From Iris pallida (Eukaryota; Streptophyta; Magnoliopsida; Asparagales; Iridaceae), in assembly GCA_029216955.1 (NCBI GenBank), contig JANAVB010009598.1:28212706-28276705 (forward strand): DNA of 64,000 nucleotides. Direction: 5' to 3'. Made by a program: the position numbers and the translations under genes. The stretch's first letter is position 1, and every line of letters begins with the position of its first letter. Shown one piece after another: positions 23,791 through 35,795 of the stretch. The notes below the pieces were generated by a model that was given only the letters and a program-made list of their open reading frames with translations, did not search any database and was not told where the DNA came from.

Positions 23791-25505
23791 CAGATCACAC
23801 ATCCTTGATACTTCTCATTCCTGACTCAACAATTTATAATAGAAAATAATCACATAAACAATGACTAATCAATGAAATATAGTAAAGATCAATATCGAAA
23901 TGCAAATAATAAACTGTACTCGCCTGTGGTCCTTTGCTAGTGAAACCGACAATCTGAACTACTCAATGTGCCACTATAGTCAAAACCCGTACAACAGTCC
24001 CCGGAAGCTGAAATAGACAATACCAATGATCTCAGAATAGTCAATTTAGCTAGGATTGCCTGTCCTTAAGTCCAATTCTGGACACAGGGGCAAAACGGTA
24101 ATTTCGGGCCAAAACGATGTCCGCCGTTGGACCCGCTTTGCTCCGAAAAGCGTGCCAGAGTCAATGGTCTCTAAAGTCGTCAAACTACATGTCTACGGAT
24201 CTAGTTTTCCGATACGAACCCAACCGTATGTCCAAAGTTGGATTCTGGCGGGCCGTGCACAAAATCGCCCGTTGAGTGGGACCGTGGGGCCCGCAAAACG
24301 ACGATTTTATCAACGGTCTCAGAATCGGACCAAACTTGGCATACATGACCAGAAAAACGATACGGTCCTGTTGGCGCAATTTTCGTCTCGATCTGACGAG
24401 CGTGCACAAAGTTATGACTGAATTTGCATTGGACGGATACGGGGCGATTTCGACGGATACACGTCGAATTCGTCGCGCGCACGCGACCAATTTGAATTCC
24501 GTCAAAGCCCACACGACTACAAAGTTGTTACGCAGCTTTCGATGTCTTCGGTGCGCGACCACGTCGCCTCGATTAGCGTGACGCACGTCGTGTGGAACAA
24601 TTTTCATGTTTTAAAAACAGGTTTTTAGGAAACTTTGGGATTCGATTTCTCGACGCTCAGTCGATGAATTCAAATTCCGCAAGAAGGGATTCGAAGCCCT
24701 ACATGTTGTCTAAAATTGTGTTCAGGTGGAATTTCTAGATGGTTGCTGGATTGATCAGAAACGATCCTCAAAGGTGGGTGATTGGACTGCCCAGTTTCGC
24801 TGTTTGCGACAGGTTTTTCGGGGTTTTCAACTCGATTTCTTTCGAGTCTCGCGTCCCTAGAATTTAAACTAATTAATGGAAATTAAAGGTGGTTATATTG
24901 TGGTCGTACCTGAGCAACCGGTTCGACGTTTCGTTAACCGAGGAGGGAGAAATCTCCACGCGAAGTCGACTCCCTCGCAGCACTACTGCTGTCGCTTCCT
25001 GTTGGTTGCGCGCGCTCGCGCGCGCTGTACGGTGGCTCCGGCCGGCCGGCCTGCCACCGGCGGCGTGCGGCGGCGACGCGCGGGGTCGCCCAGACGTGGT
25101 GGTGGCGCAGGTGTTGGAGGAGGCGGCGTTTGCTAGGGTTAATTTGGTCGATCCTTCTCTTTGCGTTTGCTTTATATGCAGGGGTTACTCGGGTTCGTTT
25201 TGTTGGCCGAGCGGACATCTGAGAAAGCACGGTTGGGCTTCGGTTTTAGCCTGTGGCCCAGTGGGGAGTTAAAGCTCGGTTTGGGTTTTATTATTGCTGG
25301 TCATACATGAGCGGTTGTGGGCTGTTCGGTTAACAGCAGGTTTGAGTTCGGGTATGGAGGATGGGCTCGGCTTGGAACATTAAGCGTGGGTTGGGCTCGG
25401 GAATGCTTCTTATGCCTCACTATTACATATATAATATATATATTATATATATATATACACTATACATTATACCTATATATATTTTAGATATGTATTCACA
25501 TACAC

Positions 25506-25508
<3 letters not shown>

Positions 25509-25569
<61 letters not shown>
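25509..25569. repeat. (TA)n microsatellite in element C 3' LTR
   Basis: About 61 bases of TA; the equivalent tract in the other LTR is at about 32844-32899. Flanked by CT-rich (25640-25660) and further TA-rich DNA. Confidence 0.95.
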
Positions 25570-25572
<3 letters not shown>

Positions 25573-25640
25573 ATATATTATACACATATATATATTCGTA
25601 CACGTATAATTATCTATACACATATTGCTAATTCTATTAC

Positions 25641-25674
<34 letters not shown>

Positions 25675-25922
25675 CTATATATATTCATCTATATATATAC
25701 ATACATATATAAACACACATACATTATACTTATTAGACAAATAATAATATAACCAATACAATAATAATATAAAAATATTAATATACAACTAAAATAAATC
25801 ATACTTGAATTTACTTGTACATTTGTATGTACAATACTTCATATCAAAACAAATGAATAATACTTAAATAAAATAAACAATTTAGCTTAAAAATAAATAG
25901 TTAAGAAGTTTGGGGGTTTACA

Positions 25923-28900
25923 TCCTACCCACCTTAGAGTAATTTCGTCCTCGAAATTTAGGGTCAACTTCCATTTCTTTATTCTCCCCCTATCTGATCA
26001 CCCTATGCTAAATCCATAAATCGATGTATCGAATATACCCTTGCAACTCGTCAATAGTTGATCACAAAATTTACTAATGTTACATTTCTAATCCTCCAAT
26101 GCCAGAGTTCTTCAGTCTGTAATTGTAACAACCCCCTCCGATCCTTTAGGTTAAGTTCTCAAAGTTTAACACCAAGAGTGAAGGCCTCAAGTTTGGTTAT
26201 TTTCATCATTCTCGACAACTTCTATAAACTTGTATTGCTAGTCGTCCTAGAAGCTTGCTGAACTCAATAAACCCCATGAAATTTCAACCCTTACCACCAT
26301 TTACTATAATCCTAATCATTATCCTGGAACTTTTTATCACTCGTACTTATGCAGTTCCATCGTAACAATCCTCTGAGATTGAAAATCTTCTCATCGAAAT
26401 TTTTATTTCAACAATAATCTTTCTACTACCATTTTGGTCTCTAGCAATATAATCATCAAAATCCCAGTCTGCTAACTTCTATCAATACTTTCAACAAAAA
26501 TTTGATCACCAAGAACCAGATAGGTGATTCGGAACATATAACCATCTTAACTACGCTATTCCATCAAAACATCAAATTCTCAATAGATTCTATCCTCTAA
26601 AGAATATATATTTATTTTTTTATTTTATTTTTTCCAAATATAATAAACTTCATCAATGTTCTTCACAATTAATTAACCACCAAGAGTAAGTCGCGGGAAT
26701 CTCTACCCACCTTTGGTCATACTACTTCCTCAAATTTCATGTCACTAAAACTTTATAATCATCCAACTACATGCAAAAGTTTCTACCAAATCGCTGTCTA
26801 CTGCCTATGGCATCTATAATCCCTTCCTATCTATCAAATAACCCTAACAAGCAACAAATTCACACAAATAGCAAGGAATATTGGTAACTCTAATAAGCAT
26901 GACCATTCTCGCTCCGAAATAGGGAGGACGTGAAGATAAGAAAGAATAATCGAAAGCAAATATGAAAATTCCCAAGGCGGTAGAGGGTATCCCATGAAGC
27001 AGATGAAAGTTTATGAACCACTGACTTATTTGCTAGATTGGCTACTCTAGTCCAGTCACTTGCTACCTCGAAGAACCCTTCGCTACTTAGAGTGGTCTGC
27101 AAATCGTGCAATACATAAGTCTCGTCCTTGAAATCCTAATTCAAACAAGGTTCCATAACAGAACGGACTTTGAGAAATCGAGAGTGTGATCTTTCCGTGG
27201 TTATTTAAACACACAAATAAGGGATATAATTACAATACAAGATCGTATCGCGACTTCTAGGTAGATGGAATAAGGGTTACCAATGACTTCACATTCTAAG
27301 GGATGGAGGCTACATAATCGGTATAGGGACCTATTTCAAACAGTTCGGTCTTATAGCCCAAATATGTGTCTTCAGTGACTTTTGTGTTTAAGTAGCACGA
27401 AAAGACACAATTGACTGACACACTAGTGACGAGTGCGTGGTGGGCTTCAAGTACATCGCAACCATATATTGGGTCAAAAAGTTCGGGTCGAGTTAGAGTC
27501 TCTAATTGTAGTCGGGAAGTGTACCGACATTATGGTAAGGGTTATAGTTAGTCCTTTCTACCTGAAAGTCGTACCATAGAAATAGAGTACAATGGGACGG
27601 GTTTGAGTGGGACATGATATACCTAGATGAAGGTGAACTCGTCTAGATCTTACATATGAAATTTGTTGGAAGGTAACAACTGGTCTTGTGTTCCGAATAT
27701 TAATGACACAGCCGGGGACACAAAATGATCTAAAGGAAAAGTGGAAGTCCAAGGGCACTAATTGTCACCCTAGTGGAAAATCATTCTAGTCAATCGATAA
27801 TCTTCATATACTCCCAAAAATTTTAGGAGACTTACAGTCTACCCACCTTAGTGGCTAGGATATGATTTTAGGAATAAGAGGTTAGAAAAATTCTAATGTC
27901 CGGATATTGTACCTCGATTCTCGGTAATAAAGGACAAGGTACGACGTAACGGAATATGGTAGATATAAGTTAAATCAAAAATTGTTCCTCAATAATTGAA
28001 AAATGAGTGGGTACAAAGACACACGGTCGATAAAATAGAGGACATACATATCCATAGTGTACAAGAGTTATCGACGGGGTAACCAGCTCTAAGGTACAAG
28101 ATTTCTACTACCGAGTCGTGAATTTCCATTTGTGTCAACCCGCCAGACTACCTTCACAAGAGTCGTAGTGATCGTGTATTGCTGTTGACAATTGGTAGAC
28201 AGGGTATTTAAGCTATGGTAATGGCTAAGCTAGTGACTGTGGTGTTCCAACACTAGTAAGGTCTTAATAGTAAAATTTTCATAACTAGGACAATACTTGT
28301 TGGAAACCAATCTCGGGATGAGTGTCTAACATAGTCATGGTAAATGATTGTCCTTACCCTTGTCTATTCATCTTAAGTCTAAACTGTGGCTTTGGTCGAG
28401 GGACGGTTGAGTCAAGGCATAAGGGTTGCTAGTTAAAGCAAGCTCCGAGCAGATAGCTAGAGACTCACGATAATTGGTTTCTTGAGAATAGATAGTCTCC
28501 TAGGTTTTCATTTTGACCTAGGGTAACCCTAATCATTCTCAAATTCCGATGGCTAGAGGGTCCTAATAGTAGTTTGAGGGTCGAGAGAAAATGAGTAATC
28601 TCAAGGCAAGGTTCTAGTCACATGGTTAGCCGATGACAGCTACTCTCGTATATACAACCAACATAGCTATGGGAATACTCCGTATCTCTCTACCAATCTC
28701 GAGTTTTCGTCTTTCCAAATCGGTGAAAGACAAAAACAATAAAGAATTCAAGGGAGATGTTACTGAATACAATTTCGTGATTCAAGGGCGAACATATAAT
28801 TCAAGAGGAATTGTCAATGCAGTCGCAGAAGAGATCTTAGAAACACCTACATCTCACTCCACGTAGGGTAATTAAATAAAGTACGAACCAAATGCATCAT

Positions 28901-30363
28901 GGTTGATCAGACCATAATACACTGATTCTGATTAGACAATATGTTAGCAGGCGTCCCCACTAAACATATGCCTCGAATCAAGCTCGAGAACAGAATGAGC
29001 TTGCAAAACTAGACTGTGATAGCAACATTGGTCAAAAATAGTCAAATTACAGGTATACAAGATTTTTGAAAAGGGGCACAAGTAGTTCGAGTTTAGAGAG
29101 AATCAAAACTTACCTGGTGTTCTTGCTTATACAGTCTTCCTACTATCTTCTTATCCTTAAGGCCTTGGTCGACTAATGGTTTATGGACTTCTGAATTCTA
29201 TATTCTAGGTAAACCTATTAGTGTTAGTCAATTTCCTCGCCAATACGTCACAAGACTACGGCAGGCTCGGCTGGGAGACATGTTATCCAACTTATAAAAC
29301 TTCCACTAATATTGGCTTTGGATCTTATGGGACATACATGGCATTGTTCTATCGTCCATAGTATCCTGAACTTGTAATCTCGTCTGGAATCATTTCACCG
29401 AGGATCATGCCCTGCCCGTATACTCTGGCTGTGGTAAACCCTTGGTTTCGTGATTCAGATGTGATATGTTATCCGATACTCTTCCTCATATTGACACAAG
29501 GGTGACTACGGTCAAAGGGGACCGCTAGCTATAGTTTAGCCATATTCTATAACCTATAATTTTCCTTAAAAAATTCAACTCTAGGGTCGTGTCTCGCCAG
29601 TGCGCTGCTGGCTGTAGTGTACCCATAGTCTTCATAATTCAAATAAATGGCGACAGTGCGCTGCTGTCCTGCCATTATGAGTTAACTAATATTCCTTTAA
29701 CTACATATGTAAAACTCATGAGCTTCTAGAGGTTTAAGCAAGTCGACTATGAGATAAAGCGTAGGTATCTATCAGTCACAACCCTTAAAATAAAAGGTGA
29801 ACAGGGAGGAAATAACTGAAGACAAAGAAATACAAACATTCTAACTATTCTATGTGTATTCAAGCCTTTGAGGAAAAACTTGAATCGAAACTAACTCGAG
29901 ATTCGCATATGGATAACCCAATCAGAAATAATAATTCCTGGGGCAAAATAGGAACTAAATAGGCAATTTGGACTAAATATGAGGATGATATCTAAGAGGC
30001 AAGGAGAAGGATTTATTCAATTTATCAGGGTTAGATCATTAATACTAGGAAGCCATGTCTCACCAAGTGAATAATCTATCCACATTGGATCTTATCGTCA
30101 TATCAAGGGGTAATAGTGTACCTATAAGTGTCTGACACTCTATCAAAATTAATAACTCTTTATCTATATTGCATGGCCTAGACTACCCATCATAAATTTC
30201 TATAAGGGACTCCTAGTCCTAGTCATTCTCGTAAATTAAATTAATTTCCAATTCGTGAATGAGCATTTCTAGTCGCAGGCTCGCAATAGTACGACTAACT
30301 TAAGTACTATCACGAGTTCGCATGATTTGCGAAAACTGACCTGCATGGGCCACCACAAAAACT
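25923..30363 (-). other. Element C internal region, non-coding
   Basis: Starts with the polypurine tract and inverted repeat (25941-25958) and ends with the leader motif (30340-30355, 8 bases from the LTR). The leader after the motif resembles that of element A (shared GCGAGCCTG). Between them I see only short ORFs, for example 28633-28866 (77 codons), with no known motif, and stops in all frames. Nothing else is recognisable in these 4.4 kb. Confidence 0.8.
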
Positions 30364-32840
30364 TGTCACGACCCGCACCCGTTTTTTTTTTTTTTTTTTA
30401 TAACGGATACGAGACGTGTCCAAGCCAGCCTACGCCGCAGTGTCGGCGGTAGAACGCTGTCACAGCCATGAAGATCATAATCACAAAGATGCTCATTCAC
30501 CTAATTAATTTAATTTACAATGATCACAAGCTTTACATTTGCAGGAAAATATAAACTTGTACAAATATTGAATGACTATAACTTGACTATCTAACTAGTC
30601 TTCTAGGCTCGTCTGCAAGTATTCCCGTCACTCCCCAAGCTAAGTGAATCCACGGCTAACCTGAAAATGTTGGTTTCCAGTCAGGAATGGAACGAGCACA
30701 ATCCACTGAATGCAATTTCAAATAAAGAAAATGACTATAAACAAAGGTTAGACATCAATTATGAGTTTTGAAAATAAACAGGAAATACAGAAAACTAATA
30801 GTAAATAAATAGACACAACAGACTTTCCCCAACTGTTAGAAGTACCTTTGATATGTGATCGGTCTCGGGACAATTATGCGACACTGTCTACACTGTCTAA
30901 AGTTACACTGTCTACACTGTCTAAGTTACACTGTCTAAAGTTACACTGTCTACAACAAATATTAAAATAAAGAAACACTGTCTACAAAAATAATAATCAT
31001 GATCTACACAATTTACATGCAGTAATAATCATGGTCTACACTGTCTACTTTGCAATAAATAAATCACTGTCTACACTGTCTACTTTGCAATAATAAATCA
31101 CTGTCTACACTGTCTACACTGTCTAAGGTCAGATCACACATCCTTGATACTTCTCATTCCCGACTCAACAATTTATAATAGAAAATAATCACATAAACAA
31201 TGACTAATCAATAAAATATAGTAAAGATCAATATCGAAATGCAAACAATAAACTGTACTCGCCTGTGGTCCTTTGCTAGTGAAACCGACAATCTGAACTA
31301 CTCAATGTGCCACTATAGTCAAAACCCGTACAACAGTCCCCGGAAGCTGAAATAGACAATACCAATGATCTCAGAATAGTCAATTTAGCTAGGATTGCCT
31401 GTCCTTAAGTTCAATTCTGGACACAGGGGCAAAACGGTAATTTCGGGCCAAAACGATGTCCGCCGTTGGACCCGCTTTGCTCCGAAAAGCGTGCCAGAGT
31501 CAACGGTCTCTAAAGTCGTCAAACTATATGTCTACGGATCCAGTTTTCCGATACGAACCCAACCGTATGTCCAAAGTTGGATTCTGGCGGGCCGTGCACA
31601 AAATCGCCCGTTGAGTGGGACCGTGGGGCCCGCAAAACGACGATTTTATCAACGGTCTCAGAATCGGACCAAACTTGGCATACATGACCAGAAAAACGAT
31701 ACGGTCCTGTTGGCGCAAGTTTCGTCTCGATCTGACGAGCGTGCACAAAGTTATGACTGAATTTGCATTGGACGGATACGGGGCGATTTCGACGGATACG
31801 CGTCGAATTCGTCGCGCACACGCGACCAATTTGAATTCCGTCAAAGCCCACACGACTACGAAGCTGTTACGCAGCTTTCGATGTCTTCGGTGCGCGACCA
31901 CGTCGCCTCGATTAGCGTGACGCACGTCGTGTGGAACAATTTTCAAGTTTTAAAAACAGCTTTTTAGGAAACTTTGGGATTCGATTTCTCGACGCTCAGT
32001 CGATGAATTCAAATTCCGCAAGAAGGGATTCGAAGCCCTACATGTTGTCTAAAATTGTGTTCAGGTGGAATTTCTAGATGGTTGCTGGATTGATCAGAAA
32101 CGATCCTCAAAGGTGGGTGATTGGACTGCCCAGTTTCGCTGTTTGCGACAGGTTTTTCGGGGTTTTCAACTCGATTTCTTTCGAGTCTCGCGTCCCTAGA
32201 ATTTAAACTAATTAATGGGAATTAAAGGTGGTTATATTGTGGTCGTACCTGAGCAACCGGTTCGACGTTTCGTCAACCGAGGAGGGAGAAATCTCCACGC
32301 GAAGTCGACTCCCTCGCAGCACTACTGCTGTCGCTTCCTGTTGGTTGCGCGCGCTCGCGCGCGCTGTACGGTGGCTTCGGCCGGCCGGCCTGCCACCGGC
32401 GGCGTGCAGCGGCGACGCGCGGGGTCGCCCAGACGTGGTGGTGGCGCAGGTGTTGGAGGAGGCGGCGTTTGCTAGGGTTAATTTGGTCGATCCTTCTCTT
32501 TGCGTTTGCTTTATATGCAGGGGTTACTCGGGTTCGTTTTGTTGGCCGAGCGGACATCTGAGAAAGCACGGTTGGGCTTCGGTTTTAGCCTGTGGCCCAG
32601 TGGGGAGTTAAAGCTCGGTTTGGGTTTTATTATTGCTGGTCATACATGAGCGGTTGTGGGCTGTTCGGTTAACAGCAGGTTTGAGTTCGGGTATGGAGGA
32701 TGGGCTCGGCTTGGAACATTAAGCGTGGGTTGGGCTCGGGAATGCTTCTTATGCCTCACTATTACATATATAATATATATATTATATATATATATACACT
32801 ATACATTATACCTATATATATTTTAGATATGTATTCACAT

Positions 32841-32905
<65 letters not shown>

Positions 32906-33245
32906 TATACACATATATATATTCGTACACGTATAATTATCTATACACATATTGCTAATTCTATTACCTCTCTCTCTCTCTCTCTATATATATATATCTA
33001 TATATATTCATCTATATATATACATACATATATAAACACACATACATTATACTTATTAGACAAATAATAATATAACCAATACAATAATAATATAAAAATA
33101 TTAATATACAACTAAAATAAATCATACTTGAATTTACTTGTACATTTGTATGTACAATACTTCATATCAAAACAAATGAATAATACTTAAATAAAATAAA
33201 CAATTTAGCTTAAAAATAAATAGTTAAGAAGTTTGGGGGTTTACA
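30364..33245 (-). repeat. Element C 5' LTR (2,882 bp)
   Basis: Near-identical to 23036-25922; differences are a few substitutions plus changes in T-run, minisatellite and TA-tract length. The right end TTTACA abuts the GATGG duplication. Confidence 0.95.
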
Positions 33246-33250
33246 GATGG

Positions 33251-33598
33251 AGAGGGATCTGTTCTGAATAGATTGGATCCTATCATAGGGTTTGATTAAG
33301 CATTGAAAGGAGGGGTCGACCAAAATTCCAATCAGGGTTTAAGTTAACATCCAAAACCAGATTTAAATTTGAATTTTGTATTAAGAACCCTGGTAAAATC
33401 AAGTTTTGCAAAAGTACATTTCCCATTACTCTATTCAATCCTTAAGTAGTTGTATTATAGGTAAAAAGTATTTAAATAAAAAGGAAGCACATAGGCTACA
33501 CTTAGAAATACCTGTATAGCTTATTATTAATAAGGATGACAGGTTAGTAATAATAACAAAATATCATAAAATGTAAATTCTTGGTCCAAGGGCTCACA
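33251..33598 (-). repeat. Element B 5' LTR, second part
   Basis: Matches 17351-17698 and ends GGCTCACA. It resumes directly after the right GATGG copy of element C. Confidence 0.93.
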
Positions 33599-33603
33599 CT
33601 TTT

Positions 33604-33765
33604 TAGTATATATATGAGTGTGAGGGGAGAGTGTATCATGAGGTATGCATGTATATATATTTGTATGATATGCCATATATATAGCTAGGTAGATATGTAT
33701 GTATGTGCATAATGGTATATCAATATATATAGCTCATATATATGTTATGATATATATATAGCTAT
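33604..33765 (+). repeat. Element A 3' LTR, middle part between B and D
   Basis: 162 bases of TA-rich sequence between the end of B (TSD 33599-33603) and the start of D (TSD GCTAT 33761-33765). Nothing else is seen in it. Confidence 0.65.
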
Positions 33766-34677
33766 TATTTGCAAGAACAAAAGTCTTTATTACAAACTTA
33801 AAAAAAGAGAGTACAAGAGTACAATTGATTTTTGGGGAAGTACAACTATAGGAATCTGATCAGAAGATGATCACTTTATCCCTTGGAAGATATGATATCG
33901 AAGACACGAGCCTCTGGAGGATGCAACAACACTTTAGCAGAAGATTATGATCATTCTTGATACCTTGAGATTGATTTGAAACTCTATTTATAGAGTTCTT
34001 GAAATAACTGTTTAGCAGTTATTCTGGGTTGTGCGTATTTCAGGTTGCGCACCTCCTGTTCACTTGTGCGATCGGTTGCACTAACTGTTGTGGATGCGTG
34101 GCATCGTTTGATTGAGATGCGCGTGGTCGTGGACAACATAGTGGGCACGTTCTGCAAAGTTAGTGGCTTGTACGCCACGTCATTCTGTTCTGAACACTGT
34201 TTGATCACCTTGCACGAGCTTCATTAGGTTGTGCATGGGCACAATATAGCAAACTGCGTAAGAGGTTGCACCAATTGTCGCGCGCCACGTCACCCTGCTT
34301 TTAAAAATAAGAGTTGATCAAGTGGCACCAACTAGCCAGGTTGCATATGGGCGCAACTCAACAACTGGCACATTTGACTAGGTCTTCTGTCAGCATTAAT
34401 TACATGCTGACAAAATCTTCTCGAGCGCCACGTTGCACGGAATTCGAATAGATTTTCCTTAATCTCCGTACTGTCAGCTGTCAGGCAATAATGATGCCGT
34501 TACAGCTTCTCGAAAAAGTGCGCCATGTGGCGCTCGCACAACCTGACTCCTGCACAACCAGATGTTAGCATAACCTGATGCTGTACAACTCGAAGGTTTG
34601 GCACAATGTAATGATTTGACGCTATCTGATGATCGAACACTTTAATGGGTGGCGTAGCCTGATTTTTAGCCTCTACA
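33766..34677 (-). repeat. Element D 3' LTR (912 bp)
   Basis: Sense start TGTAGAGGC (34677), end TTGCAAATA (33766). A TATA box lies in a palindrome (33980-33997, sense CTATAAATAG). GTTGTGC/GCGCAAC motifs recur. Compared with the 5' LTR, one of two ~180-bp tandem modules is shortened by about 115 bases. Divergence from the 5' LTR is obvious by eye. Confidence 0.92.
33984..33993 (-). promoter_or_regulatory. TATA box of element D LTR
   Basis: Sense CTATAAATAG in the middle of the palindrome AACTCTAT-TT-ATAGAGTT. The equivalent in the 5' LTR (near 46360) has lost one T. Confidence 0.6.
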
Positions 34678-34692
34678 AGATCTCCTTCAAAG
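34678..34692 (-). promoter_or_regulatory. Element D polypurine tract
   Basis: Sense TTGAAGGAGATCT directly precedes the 3' LTR start TGTAGAGG. Expected plus-strand primer. Confidence 0.7.
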
Positions 34693-34813
34693 TTTTCGAA
34701 ACTTGAACAATACTTCAAAGTTTTAAAATACTTTGAATCATGCTAGTTTTGTCTATATTACGCTAGTCAACTCGAGCCCGATTCTTTAGCACATATTGCG
34801 TAACTATTTGGGC

Positions 34814-34821
34814 TATAAATA
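34814..34821 (+). promoter_or_regulatory. Antisense TATA box 1 in element D
   Basis: TATAAATA inside the inverted repeat GGCTA-TAAA-TAGCC, 112 bases before the ATG at 34933. Confidence 0.5.
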
Positions 34822-34932
34822 GCCATACCTTTTTTGGAGTTTTTTTCATTCTTCACATCATTTGGGATTGTTCGAGAGAAACCCTATCTTTTTCTTCTTA
34901 TTTTCGATCTTTGAAAGCTTCGATCGACAGCA

Positions 34933-35082
34933 ATGGCACCCAAGCACTCCGCTGCTGAGAAAGGAAAGACTGTGGCTGAGCCATCCACGCGAGCTCCACC
35001 CTCATTACGCCGGGAGATAGCTAACCCGACCATGGAAGGTAAGCACTTGATCATAGACCCGATCATCGACTACCCTATTTAG
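34933..35082 (+). CDS. Antisense ORF module 1 of element D (49 codons, may be spliced)
   Basis: ATG GCA CCC AAG opens a 49-codon frame ending at TAG 35080-35082, behind TATA box 1 and a pyrimidine-rich leader. It shares its opening Met-Ala-Pro-Lys-x-Ser with module 2. The sequence AAG-GTAAGC at 35037-35044 fits a plant 5' splice site, so the real protein might continue in a later exon. No known domain is visible. It is below normal gene-calling length and may be a decayed extra ORF of the Tat type. I cannot say whether it is expressed. Confidence 0.35.
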   Translation: MAPKHSAAEKGKTVAEPSTRAPPSLRREIANPTMEGKHLIIDPIIDYPI

Positions 35083-35525
35083 GATTTGGTCGGCTCCTGA
35101 CATCGTGCACCCACTCTTTTTAGAGTAGGGCACAACTCATAACTTGCGCCTCCCTTTTTAGGGTTTGGTTGCTGTTGACCCATGTTGCATGATCCTTCAA
35201 AATTTGTGCTATATTTTGGGTACAATTTTGACACGTTGTGCGACAAGATGTGACACAATATGATTGTTGCACAACCTGATAGCTGCGCAAGCTGAGTGCA
35301 GCACGATGTGAATATCGTACAACCTGACTGATCAGAGCATTAAATACTTGGTTCATTCCCAACGATGAACCTATTTAAGGGGCGCTCTTTTTCAGAACAT
35401 CTTTTTCTTCTCTCCCTCGTTAAGTGTTACGCACCCATTTACTGGAAAAATGAAGAGTCGGCAGGAGCCGACCTTCACTATATATACAGGCATGAGGTTG
35501 TAATCCTTCTTCCTCATTCATTCTC

Positions 35526-35795
35526 ATGGCACCCAAGGAGAGCATGAAAGAGAAGGCAAACCTTACCGTTGATGGTGTGGCTTCTGAAGAAAAGTCGAAC
35601 TCTATGCCTACGGCATATCTGCTGGAAGTCGACCCGTCCCTGAGGGCGGAGAACTTCCTGAACTACTTTGGCCTGACCCCAGCATTTTTTGTTCGTTCCC
35701 AAGGTGGGCCATCGTCTTCCGAAGATCATGGAGCACTAGAACAGAGGGAAGGATTCCTCCGTCTGATTTATCGCTCGAGGATCCATAATATATAG
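35526..35795 (+). CDS. Antisense ORF module 2 of element D (89 aa)
   Basis: An 89-residue frame beginning MAPKESMKEK, preceded by CTATTTAAGG at 35371-35380. It includes LLEVDPSLRAENFLNYFGL and ends at TAG; a further in-frame stretch of about 15 residues follows that stop, so the original was longer. Antisense to the retrotransposon. I do not recognise the family. The N-terminus resembles module 1, which suggests duplication within this region. Confidence 0.4.
   Translation: MAPKESMKEKANLTVDGVASEEKSNSMPTAYLLEVDPSLRAENFLNYFGLTPAFFVRSQGGPSSSEDHGALEQREGFLRLIYRSRIHNI

Larger units (their letters stand above)
23036..25922 (-). repeat. Element C 3' LTR (2,887 bp)
   Basis: Sense start TGTAAACCCCC (25922 down), sense end GGTCGTGACA (23036). 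It contains a T-run near 23054, an ACTGTCTAC minisatellite (23560-23790), two CpG-rich blocks (about 24060-24600 and 24950-25110) and a TA microsatellite (25509-25569). Overlapping ORFs of 100-140 codons occur on both strands of the CpG-rich blocks without recognisable domains. Confidence 0.95.
23036..33245 (-). mobile_element. Element C: non-coding LTR retrotransposon (LARD-like), complete, 10.2 kb
   Basis: Two nearly identical LTRs (23036-25922 and 30364-33245) flank a 4.44-kb interior, and GATGG is duplicated on both sides (23031-23035, 33246-33250). The polypurine tract is beside the left LTR and the leader motif beside the right LTR, so it reads on the minus strand. No gag, protease, RT or integrase is recognisable. 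Long LTRs with a conserved non-coding interior fit the LARD class, which must borrow all proteins. LTR near-identity and its position inside B make it one of the youngest insertions here. Confidence 0.92.
13631..33598 (-). mobile_element. Element B: gag-only LTR retrotransposon (TR-GAG-like), interrupted by element C
   Basis: Minus-strand element flanked by the 5-bp duplication CTTTT (13626-13630 and 33599-33603). The 3' LTR is 13631-17698, the internal region 17699-19306 and the 5' LTR 19307-23035 plus 33251-33598. Without C and its duplicated target it is about 9.75 kb, of which over 8 kb is LTR. The internal region is only 1.6 kb and encodes gag alone. It lies in element A's 3' LTR. Confidence 0.93.

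Noticed and set aside
24056..24607. Overlapping ORFs of 101-140 codons on both strands, repeated at 31395-31946
   Set aside because: They lie inside C's LTRs, are duplicated only because the LTR is, have no known domain and occur on both strands in CpG-rich, stop-poor DNA.
24876..25272. Gly/Arg-rich ORFs, repeated at 32215-32611
   Set aside because: Same LTR duplication, with low-complexity composition from GC-rich DNA.
25361..25623. Ile-Tyr repeat proteins in both strands
   Set aside because: Translations of a TA microsatellite.
28633..28866. 77-codon ORF in element C's interior
   Set aside because: No motif and isolated in sequence full of stops; length is unremarkable for 4.4 kb.
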